Source: Bacteroidota bacterium (GTDB taxonomy: Bacteria; Bacteroidota; Rhodothermia; Rhodothermales; Bin80). From it: a DNA stretch of 32,655 nucleotides. Positions 13,633 to 21,414 of this stretch are shown here, piece after piece. A program made the translations under genes and the position numbers. The notes under the pieces were generated by a model that worked only from the letters and a program-made list of their open reading frames with translations, searched no databases and was not told the DNA's origin. The stretch's first letter is position 1; each line of letters opens with the position of its first letter. The stretch spans positions 1 to 32,655 of the forward strand of contig JAPPGC010000086.1 of NCBI GenBank assembly GCA_028875125.1, given 5' to 3'.

Positions 13633-15999
13633 ATGAAAGGAGTATTTAAGTTGACTATCGGAGCTATGATCACTTTGGCGTTCTTTCAGTCTGCTAATGC
13701 GCAGGATTGGGGACGTATTGAAGGTACCGTTTATGTTACCGAGGGCATCATTGCAAATGATGCAACGGTTAGCCTAGTGGGTTTGAACTACGTTCAGCAA
13801 GTTGATGAATCTGGACGATATGTGTTTGAAGAGGTCCCCTCCGGTTCTGTGCTTCTACGTGTTACGAGTCCGCGTTGGGGACGGAATTCAATAGCGGTCA
13901 CAGTTGTGACGGGAGAAACGACGGAAGCAGATATTCAGGTCTTACGTGATGTCCACCTGGAAGAGATTGTTGTTTCGACAAGTCCGGTGGCTCTTGCCCG
14001 CTCCGAGCTGGTGAATCCGATAGGGGTTCTGACAGGCCGGGACCTTATTGAATCAAGCGCGCTCAGCCTGGGGGAATCTTTGAAGGAAATGCCGGGAATC
14101 TCATCAACATATTTTGGCCCTGCAATCAGCCGACCGATTATTGGTGGGGTTGGAGGTAGCAGGGTGAAGATTCTTCAGCAGGGTGTGGAGACGGGTGATC
14201 TCAGTGATCAGGGTGCAGATCATGCCATGAACATTGATGCCTTTGATACTGGGCGGATAGAGATCATTCGCGGACCAAGTGCGCTGCTGTACGGAAGCAA
14301 CGCAACCGGTGGAGTCATAAACATCATTGATGGTCGGGTTCCGAATGAGCGGCCTGATGGATTCGTTGAAGGAACCGTAATGGGCAGGCTAGGATCAGTA
14401 GCTGATGAGAGGGGTGGGGGCGGAAATATTGCTGGGTCGTTCGGGAATATCGTTTGGCGTGCCCGTGCCCTAGTGCGCGAAAGTGGCGATATTGCCACTC
14501 CAGAATACATGCAGGAAGAGGATCACGGTGAAGATGAAGATCATGAGGAAGAAGCCCCCGACCCAGAAGAGGAGGAAGATGCTGAAGTGCTTCTGACAAG
14601 TATTGAGAACTCCGGGAGTTCGCTGACGAGGGGGTCGTTTGGCTTATCCTGGATTGGTAGACGCGGGTATATTGGAGGTGCCGTCACGGTGCATAACAAT
14701 GATCATGGTATACCAGGACATGCTCACGAAGAGCACGAGGAGGAGGATGAAGAGCACGAGGAGGATATTGACGAGGATCATGAGGAGGAAGAAGAAGGCG
14801 TCGAAGAAGTAACTGCGGAAATGACCTCCAGAACATATGATCTTGAGGGCGCGTACCGTTTTTCTAACGCTGTGCTTCGGGGAATACGCTTCAGAGCCGC
14901 GCTCACCGACTATGAAACTGCCGAACTGGAACATGTCGAAGAAGGGGATGAAGAGGGGTTCAGTACTATTTTGGGTAGGGATCAGTTGGAAGGTCGTTTG
15001 GAAGTGGATCATGTACTTGCCAGCAATATGATAGGGGTTGCCGGCATACAGATAGCGAACAGTGAACTGACGATTGAGGGGAGTGAAGCTTTCCTGCCAA
15101 ATGCGCTGTCCACCGGGATCAGTGTATTCGCGCTTGAACGCGTAAACCTCGACGCACTGAGGTTTGAGTTTTCCGGTCGGATGCAGTGGCAGTCGCATGA
15201 TCCAAGAGACTATTTCACTATGAGAAAGAGGTCCTTCTCGGCTTTAAGTTTGAGTGGAGGCGTGAACTACGAAAGAAGCGAGGACATCAAATTTTCGCTC
15301 AGTTGGGCCCGCGCGGCAAAGATGCCGGATGTGACGGAATTGTACGCCCAGGGGTTGCACACCGCAACACGTGCCGTGGAAATAGGCAACGAAAACCTCG
15401 AGGTTGAGACAACCAACGGACTAACGCTTGCCAGCCATATCCAGAAAGATCGTTTGGAGGCAACGATCAGCGCCTACACTAATCACGCGAACAATTTTAT
15501 ATATCTTGCGCCGACGGAACGGGAAGAAGAGGGCAATCCGGTTTACCAGATGAATCAAGCCGAGGCCAGCATATCCGGTGTAGAAGTTGATGCAAGGTTT
15601 GAATTGCTACACGGGCAAACGTCACACCTGTTGCTGCGTCTGTGGAGTGATTATGTGAGAGGGCGGCTGATTGAAAACGAAGAGGATCTGCCTCGTATGC
15701 CCCCCTTGCGTGTGGGAGCAGGGCTACGGTACGATGTCGGCAATTTTGGAGTTGACTTTTCCGTGAAGCATGTGACCGATCAGGAAAAGGTTTTTCCGGG
15801 AGAAGAGGAGACCCACGGCTATACCATGGTAAATGCCACTGGGAGATACCGCAGGGTTATAGGCTCCACAGTTCAGGTTTTATCCATCCAGGGCATAAAC
15901 TTGACAGATGTTCTGGCGCGGGAGCATACGTCGTTTGTGAAGGGCCTGGTGCCATTGCCCGGTCGGGATATCCGGTTGTCCTACACATTTGTGTTCTAG
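13633..15999 (+). CDS. TonB-dependent outer-membrane receptor, ZnuD-like (zinc uptake)
   Basis: This 788-residue receptor imports a ligand across the outer membrane with TonB energy. The ATG at 13633 is chosen over the frame's earlier start because a signal peptide begins there (cleaved after ANA, residue 23) and AGAGG stands seven bases ahead. A carboxypeptidase-regulatory-like domain (residues 25-105) leads to the segment HLEEIVVSTSP, the likely TonB box. A plug domain follows (ESLKEMPGISSTYFGPAISR, with PIIGGVGGSRVKILQQGVET, and IEIIRGPSALLYGSNATGGV), and the beta-barrel ends in a C-terminal aromatic (SYTFVF). The plug closely resembles ZnuD-type zinc receptors. Barrel loops carry His/acid-rich inserts at about residues 292-318 and 362-393 (GHAHEEHEEEDEEHEED) and 430-441, apt for metal capture. 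It lies upstream of and divergent from the metal-efflux block. Zinc as ligand is inferred. Confidence 0.88.
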   Translation: MKGVFKLTIGAMITLAFFQSANAQDWGRIEGTVYVTEGIIANDATVSLVGLNYVQQVDESGRYVFEEVPSGSVLLRVTSPRWGRNSIAVTVVTGETTEADIQVLRDVHLEEIVVSTSPVALARSELVNPIGVLTGRDLIESSALSLGESLKEMPGISSTYFGPAISRPIIGGVGGSRVKILQQGVETGDLSDQGADHAMNIDAFDTGRIEIIRGPSALLYGSNATGGVINIIDGRVPNERPDGFVEGTVMGRLGSVADERGGGGNIAGSFGNIVWRARALVRESGDIATPEYMQEEDHGEDEDHEEEAPDPEEEEDAEVLLTSIENSGSSLTRGSFGLSWIGRRGYIGGAVTVHNNDHGIPGHAHEEHEEEDEEHEEDIDEDHEEEEEGVEEVTAEMTSRTYDLEGAYRFSNAVLRGIRFRAALTDYETAELEHVEEGDEEGFSTILGRDQLEGRLEVDHVLASNMIGVAGIQIANSELTIEGSEAFLPNALSTGISVFALERVNLDALRFEFSGRMQWQSHDPRDYFTMRKRSFSALSLSGGVNYERSEDIKFSLSWARAAKMPDVTELYAQGLHTATRAVEIGNENLEVETTNGLTLASHIQKDRLEATISAYTNHANNFIYLAPTEREEEGNPVYQMNQAEASISGVEVDARFELLHGQTSHLLLRLWSDYVRGRLIENEEDLPRMPPLRVGAGLRYDVGNFGVDFSVKHVTDQEKVFPGEEETHGYTMVNATGRYRRVIGSTVQVLSIQGINLTDVLAREHTSFVKGLVPLPGRDIRLSYTFVF

Positions 16000-16367
16000 T
16001 ACAGGATATTGCGACTGACTAGTTCACATCTCAGGATGTTTCGGAACAGCATTACCGGGTGAAGTGAAGGCTGCTGCTCGTGGACGGTTGTTAAGCAGGT
16101 GGTGATACGGGATAACTTTGGAGGTGGTGCGCACAACCAGGCCGAATTAAGGGGACGTCATGGATCAAATTCAAGGGTCCATGGGGTCACCGATATGAAC
16201 GGGTTTTTTTTTAGCGTAGTTGTTCCACTCTGGAATGCCAATGGCAGATGCTGACATACTGAGTCATCCGACATTGTCAACATTTTCTCCATAAACGACT
16301 CGTCTAAAAGGTTACAGTTAAGTACATTATGTCTTAGCTTATTTGTCGGTTAGTATCTGCTATTGTT
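16000..16367. other. Intergenic region of 368 bp
   Basis: No credible gene was found. A run of nine T at about 16205-16213 follows ACCGATATGAACGGG, where only a three-base stem can form, so termination of the receptor transcript here is doubtful. The promoter of the DUF1800 gene must lie in the right half, but no clear boxes were seen. Confidence 0.4.
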
Positions 16368-17987
16368 GTGTCAGATCCCCTTTTTGAAGTTCCTCGCAAA
16401 TTCCGTCATTACTTCAAGGAGCGCGGGCAGAAGCCCTCTGCAAATGAGGTATTGTCAGCCCCAGTGCAGACGAGCGCTGGTTTGGATCCCTATGATCAGC
16501 CCCTGACACGTAGAGAGGCTGCGCATCTGTTTCGAAGGATTGCATTTGGGGGCAACACTGCACAGATAGAAGCCGTTGTGGGGCGTTTAGCTCCCGAGGC
16601 AGTACATCAGATCGTGCAGGAAGGACTTCAAAGCCCGGCGCCTGCTCCTCCTTCCTGGCATCAGGACTGGCCACCGTGGGGGGAATCAGACCGTGTCAAA
16701 CAGGCTTATTTTGACAAACAGTTTGGGTGGGCTGAGGAACTTACCGCTGTTTGGCTCAAGCAGATGGTCGAGAATGGCCTACGTGACCGAATGACGCTTT
16801 TTTGGCACGATCACTTTGCAACAGAGCGCGCTACATATTTCTACGCCATTCTGGCCCACAAGCACCTCACTACACTGCGCAAATACGCGCTGGGAAACTT
16901 CAGGGATTTCGTGGTTGCCGTCGGTATAGATCCCGCGATGCTGATTTACCTGGATGGTAGACTCAGTACGCGGCAGAACCCCAACGAAAATTACGCAAGA
17001 GAGCTAGTTGAACTCTTCACCATGGGGCAGTTCGACAAAGACGGCAACCCCAACTACACGCAGGAAGACATTGTAGAACTGTCGCGTGCTTTGACAGGCT
17101 ATCAGGTGGACTACAGGTATTTCAGGGCGCATTTAACACAGAGTTTGCGGGATGCCACAAAAAAGACCATTTTCGGCAGAACCGAGCGGTTTGACTTTGG
17201 AGGGGCGCATCTGGTACTATTTGAGGAACGTGCGCCCCAGATTGCCTACTTCATGGCACGCAAGTTGTACAGGGAATTTGTTTACATAACGCCGCATGAG
17301 GCCGTCACTGAGCAACTTGCTCAATGTTTTCTGGACAATAATTTTGAAATCGCTCCGGTACTGGAAGCCTTGTTCTCCAGCCGTCACTTTTATTCAGAGG
17401 AGGTGATCGGGGCACAGATAAAGAGCCCGGCCGCAATGTTTGTCGGCATTCTGCGGACTTTCGGGCAGGGGGTTCCTCCACGTTCCGGATTGAACTCCAT
17501 TCGTTACGGGATGAAGCGTCTGTCCCAGAATATTTTTGATCCGCCCAGCGTCGCCGGTTGGCCTGGGTATCGGAGCTGGATCTCTACCTCCTCGTTACCT
17601 GAACGATGGTCACAGCTCAGTAAGCTGTTACAGCCGATCCAGTTCGGGATATTCAACCTGAACGGAGTCAAACTTGCCCGGGAACTTGTAGATGAAAATG
17701 ATGATATGGCGGTGTTTAAAGTTCCGGTGGCAATCGCCGAACGCCTTTTGGCAGTACCACTTGAGGACATCTCTATTGATGCACCACCCGAATTCGCCGG
17801 CGACCTGATCACCCATCCAATTCCAAACGAAATACAGAATGGTCCGGGATATGTTCTGGATCTGACGCGCATTTTTCTACGCGGTTTTCCATGGTACAGC
17901 TGGAAGCTTAGTCGGCAGGGGATCGCGTACCAGACCATGGAATATATCAGGTGGATAGCCGGGTTGCCGGAGTATCAGCTCAACTAG
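16368..17987 (+). CDS. DUF1800 family protein
   Basis: The 539-residue product matches the DUF1800 family, whose biochemical role is unknown and whose genes commonly sit next to DUF1501 genes, as here. Recognisable stretches are LTRREAAHLFRRIAFGG near residue 45, DRMTLFWHDHFATE near 137, the strongly conserved NENYARELVELFTMGQFD near 206, and DPPSVAGWPGYRSWIST near 390. GTG is the only reasonable start, and no signal peptide is evident. The stop is five bases ahead of the DUF1501 ATG, so the two form an operon. Confidence 0.85.
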   Translation: MSDPLFEVPRKFRHYFKERGQKPSANEVLSAPVQTSAGLDPYDQPLTRREAAHLFRRIAFGGNTAQIEAVVGRLAPEAVHQIVQEGLQSPAPAPPSWHQDWPPWGESDRVKQAYFDKQFGWAEELTAVWLKQMVENGLRDRMTLFWHDHFATERATYFYAILAHKHLTTLRKYALGNFRDFVVAVGIDPAMLIYLDGRLSTRQNPNENYARELVELFTMGQFDKDGNPNYTQEDIVELSRALTGYQVDYRYFRAHLTQSLRDATKKTIFGRTERFDFGGAHLVLFEERAPQIAYFMARKLYREFVYITPHEAVTEQLAQCFLDNNFEIAPVLEALFSSRHFYSEEVIGAQIKSPAAMFVGILRTFGQGVPPRSGLNSIRYGMKRLSQNIFDPPSVAGWPGYRSWISTSSLPERWSQLSKLLQPIQFGIFNLNGVKLARELVDENDDMAVFKVPVAIAERLLAVPLEDISIDAPPEFAGDLITHPIPNEIQNGPGYVLDLTRIFLRGFPWYSWKLSRQGIAYQTMEYIRWIAGLPEYQLN

Positions 17988-17992
17988 GAATC

Positions 17993-19630
17993 ATGGAGTA
18001 CGGAGTAAGCGAGCGATTTGGAAGCTGTCTGGAGCACGGTTGTGCACATACGGATGAGCACAGTCTGTGGTCACGAAGAAATTTCCTGACCAGCCTGGGA
18101 CAGGCCATTGGCTCCTCAATAGTGCTGGGTTCCACGACCATCAATGCATTGGCAAGATCTCCCGTGCTGGATATGCTCCATCGTCACGATTCCGAGCGGA
18201 TACTGGTACTACTGCAGCTTGGGGGTGGGAATGATGGTTTGAATACGATTATTCCAGTTGAGGATGGTTATTATTATCGTGCGCGTCCGACGCTTTCTAT
18301 TCCAAAACGGGCGGCCCTGCCTTTGACGGATACGCTGGGACTGCATCCTGCGCTGAAAACATTGCGCGGGTGCTACGATAATGGACAAATGGCCATTATC
18401 CAGGGAGTCGGATACAAGAATTCAAGCTTATCACACTTTGACGGCACTGATAACTGGATGTCGGGCATGACATCGGTCGGGCATGATTTTTCCGGATGGG
18501 TAGGGCGAAAGCTGGAGTTCAGTCCCCCCGACTTCGAAGCAAAACCACGCGAGTATCCTCTGGCTGTGCAGGTAGGCGGGATTTCCTCGCGCCTGTTTGA
18601 CGGACGTGAGCACGGCATGGGAATGACCATGGCAAATGTGGAAGTATTTCGGAGGCTCGTGCGCACAGGTCGGTTGTTTGACGAAAAATCTGCTCCTGAT
18701 AATGCTTACGGCAATGAGGTTGCTTTCGTGCGCCGTATTGCCAATGACACATTCACTTACGGCCGGGCCGTCCAGGAAGCCGCTGGCAGGGCGGGCAACG
18801 CTAATTCGTATCCATGGGTTGTACCCGCTTACCTTACCGACAGGCTTTCCATAGTCGCCCGTCTCATCAAAGGCAGGCTTGGGGCACGGGTCTATCATGT
18901 TGGCTTGGGTGGATTCAATACACACGGCTCGCAAGGTAGTGTGTATGGACGTCACGCAACGCTGCTTAGAGCCATGGCAGAGACGGTGAATGCTTTTCTG
19001 AATGACCTGGGTGAGCTCAGCAAGGAGGTACTGGTCATGACTTTTTCGGAATTCGGCAGACGGGTCAACGAGAACGGCTCGGACGGGACTGATCATGGTA
19101 CCGCAGCCCCGTTGTTCCTGTTTGGTCCAGGCGTTAAAGGTGGGATTCTGGGCGATGTGCCCTCACTCCGTGACCTGGATGCTCATGGCAACCTTAAGTA
19201 TGGAATTGATTTTCGTGCTGTTTACTCAACGGTGCTACAACACTGGTTCGGATTCACAGGACCTGCCAGCGCGCAGGTCCTAGGTGAATCATTTGATCCG
19301 CTGGATATTATTGCCAATCCATCGGATCCGACCTATACTGGTGCTGAATCGGCAGCTGAAGTTCCCGATTCCTTTGTACTACATCAGAACTATCCCAATC
19401 CTTTCAACCCAGCGACGACTATTGAGTACAGAATTGGAGTAAACAGCAGGGTTACGCTTGACGTTTTTGATTTAACGGGCCGACGGATAGAGACATTGGT
19501 GGACCGTACGCAGCCGCCCGGGCAGTACTCTGTTCAATTTGATGCTGCCGGTCTTCCAAGTGCGACCTATCTGTATCAGTTGCGTGTGGGTACTCAGGTA
19601 GCCTCGCGCAGAATGGTCCTGCTCAGATAG
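17993..19630 (+). CDS. DUF1501 protein with Tat signal and type IX secretion sorting domain
   Basis: The 545-residue protein carries a twin-arginine signal, SRRNFL (Arg28-Arg29), followed by a hydrophobic stretch, so it should be exported folded. The DUF1501 domain, related to the alkaline phosphatase/sulfatase fold, shows VLLQLGGGNDGLNTIIPVED, LGLHPALKTLRG, FNTHGSQGSVYGRH and MTFSEFGRRVNENGSDGTDH. Its true substrate is unknown. Residues 457-545 form a Por-type C-terminal sorting domain (FVLHQNYPNPFNPATTIEY), which directs passage through the type IX secretion system to the surface or medium. The ATG at 17993 is preferred to GTG 17951, which lies inside the upstream gene; AGGA overlaps that gene's stop just before it. 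The 3' end overlaps pnuC by 37 bases. Confidence 0.88.
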   Translation: MEYGVSERFGSCLEHGCAHTDEHSLWSRRNFLTSLGQAIGSSIVLGSTTINALARSPVLDMLHRHDSERILVLLQLGGGNDGLNTIIPVEDGYYYRARPTLSIPKRAALPLTDTLGLHPALKTLRGCYDNGQMAIIQGVGYKNSSLSHFDGTDNWMSGMTSVGHDFSGWVGRKLEFSPPDFEAKPREYPLAVQVGGISSRLFDGREHGMGMTMANVEVFRRLVRTGRLFDEKSAPDNAYGNEVAFVRRIANDTFTYGRAVQEAAGRAGNANSYPWVVPAYLTDRLSIVARLIKGRLGARVYHVGLGGFNTHGSQGSVYGRHATLLRAMAETVNAFLNDLGELSKEVLVMTFSEFGRRVNENGSDGTDHGTAAPLFLFGPGVKGGILGDVPSLRDLDAHGNLKYGIDFRAVYSTVLQHWFGFTGPASAQVLGESFDPLDIIANPSDPTYTGAESAAEVPDSFVLHQNYPNPFNPATTIEYRIGVNSRVTLDVFDLTGRRIETLVDRTQPPGQYSVQFDAAGLPSATYLYQLRVGTQVASRRMVLLR

Positions 19631-20202
19631 GAGGTGCGCCAGGCGATATATCCTGTGGTGGCCAGACCGAGGTATAGTACGTAGAGCAGAAGTGTGAGAT
19701 AGAGCTCAGCGGCGAAAAAGAGACCAACATAGATCGCATCAGTAACAATCCAGACGAGCCAGCTCTCGAGAATCTTGCGGGCAGCCATCCAGCTTGCAAT
19801 CACGCTGAGCGTGGTCGTCAGGCCTTCTGTTAGCGGGTAGGGCGATCCGGTCAGGTATTTGAGCAGCAGTGCAAATCCTGCGGTTCCCGTCAGGGTCAAT
19901 GCTAGAAGTACGATACCAACGACGGGACGGAGTCGAGTGACTAGCAATGTTCCGCCCCCGGGCCCACCTGTTAGCCAGGAACGCCATCCATAGATGGATA
20001 TGCCAACAAATAGCCCTTGGAGGAGCATAGTTGTGTAGAGACGGTCCTCAAAGAATACAAAGGCAAAAAGCAGACTGCTGATGATGGCAACCGGCCAGGT
20101 CCAGATGTTTTGGCGAACATTAAACCACACGCACAGGACGCCCGTAAGTACAGCGACGCCTTCCAGAAACCGCTCTTCAAGGATTTCCAGGAGTATGTTC
20201 AC
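19594..20202 (-). CDS. pnuC: PnuC-type vitamin transporter (nicotinamide riboside or related)
   Basis: The 202-residue protein has about seven membrane segments and the PnuC family hallmarks, especially WFNVRQNIWTWPVAIISSLL near the N-terminus and WIVTDAIYVGLFFAAELYLT near the C-terminus. PnuC proteins let nicotinamide riboside diffuse in, to be trapped by phosphorylation; relatives in Bacteroidota take up thiamine (PnuT) or riboflavin. No riboswitch or salvage kinase gene adjoins it, so the substrate is not settled. Translation starts at GTG within a GTGA overlap with the upstream gene's stop, indicating coupling. The stop lies inside the convergent DUF1501 gene. Confidence 0.85.
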   Translation of the reverse strand: MNILLEILEERFLEGVAVLTGVLCVWFNVRQNIWTWPVAIISSLLFAFVFFEDRLYTTMLLQGLFVGISIYGWRSWLTGGPGGGTLLVTRLRPVVGIVLLALTLTGTAGFALLLKYLTGSPYPLTEGLTTTLSVIASWMAARKILESWLVWIVTDAIYVGLFFAAELYLTLLLYVLYLGLATTGYIAWRTSYLSRTILREAT

Positions 20203-21398
20203 CAGATCTGAATAACATAAGCCGCTCCCGCATCCGTGCTGCCTGCTGCACCAAGGAGAGCAGTCTGATTGTAGAGATCAATAGAGTTGCCGAAAGCTGC
20301 TTCCCCAATATCTATGATTCCCTGATAGTGCCACTGTCCACTGCTGCGGGCAAATATGTAGACCACGCGATCGACATTGAAATTCAAACGGAGTTGCTCG
20401 TCGTAGCCAACAACAAGGGCCCGGTCCCCATACAGTGCTACTTCCGTACCGAAAGCCCCTTTCCGGTACGGTGTAGGGGGTTCCAGTGTAGCAGTTTTCA
20501 GCCAAGCTCCGGTTGAATCTCGTGCGAATAAAGTAGCCTGCCCGGACTCGTTTCGTCCTGCAGTGGTCTGTCCAACCAGCAGCTCATCGCCGTGCATGTC
20601 GAGTGAGATGAAAAAACCTTCAATTCCTCCCAGCCGAGCAACCTCTGACCAGGATCCCTCCCGGTCAGATTCAAATAGATAAACTGAGCCTGCACTCCGA
20701 CTGAAGTAGGCACTTCCTGCGACCGCCAGGCGGTCAAAGTGGAGAGCAGCATTACCGCCAAAAATTCCGGTCGACACGTCGTCGCTGCCAGTCACTCTAT
20801 GCTTCAGTAACCAAGTGCCATTGACTTTTTCGTAGATGTAGGCAGTGCCGTGCATTTGATTACCGAGTGTTGCGTCACCGGCAGTTGTAAAGAGTATTCG
20901 ATCGTCATGAACGGCAACGGCGGCACCTGCCGGTCCCTCCCGGTTATGGCCGGCACTGGTTAGGCGTCCGGTCTGGGCCCAGGTGCCTGAACCGTTCCGC
21001 TCAAACACATAGATCGCACTCAAACGCTCGGCAGCGAAATATTCCTGGCTGCCCGCCACAAGGGCCACATCGCCATCAAGAGCAACTTTTCGACCAAAAG
21101 CGAAGCCTTCCTCACAATCCGAGGGAACAAGCCGTGCTTTTTCATGCCAGTATCCGGTAGAATCCGCCAATTCAAAGATATAGGCCGCTCCTGCACCTGC
21201 TCCACAGGATGCTTCCCCACTTGCCCCAACGATCGCGCGGGATCCGTCCAGCGCTACTGAAGTTCCGAAATAGTTGCCACTGGTTGTGTCTGCGTGAGGC
21301 AGCCGTGTGATCTGGGCCTGCACACAGAATGTGCAGACCAATCCCCCCACGAGTATTGCTCCGAATTTCAGAAGACATCCATGTGTGAAATACTTCAT
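20199..21398 (-). CDS. Secreted FG-GAP-repeat beta-propeller protein
   Basis: This 399-residue protein has an N-terminal signal peptide (cleavage near VQA-QITR, residue 28) and about seven repeats of the form (Y)FGxSVALxGxRAxVGAxxxxxxGAAYIFE. Examples are NYFGTSVALDGSRAIVGASG, FAFGRKVALDGDVALVAGS, GAFGTEVALYGDRALVVGYD and GNSIDLYNQTALLGAAGS. These are FG-GAP/integrin-alpha-like blades that build a propeller used for binding or as an extracellular scaffold. No catalytic domain and no type IX sorting domain are attached. Its stop overlaps the pnuC start by four bases, an odd partner for a vitamin transporter. The start at 21398 is preceded by a plausible signal sequence only in this frame. Confidence 0.8.
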   Translation of the reverse strand: MKYFTHGCLLKFGAILVGGLVCTFCVQAQITRLPHADTTSGNYFGTSVALDGSRAIVGASGEASCGAGAGAAYIFELADSTGYWHEKARLVPSDCEEGFAFGRKVALDGDVALVAGSQEYFAAERLSAIYVFERNGSGTWAQTGRLTSAGHNREGPAGAAVAVHDDRILFTTAGDATLGNQMHGTAYIYEKVNGTWLLKHRVTGSDDVSTGIFGGNAALHFDRLAVAGSAYFSRSAGSVYLFESDREGSWSEVARLGGIEGFFISLDMHGDELLVGQTTAGRNESGQATLFARDSTGAWLKTATLEPPTPYRKGAFGTEVALYGDRALVVGYDEQLRLNFNVDRVVYIFARSSGQWHYQGIIDIGEAAFGNSIDLYNQTALLGAAGSTDAGAAYVIQIW

Positions 21399-21414
21399 TT
21401 CAATGATTGGCTAC

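Noticed and set aside
16190-16215. T9 run as a rho-independent terminator of the receptor gene
   Set aside because: Only a three-base stem can form ahead of the T-run.
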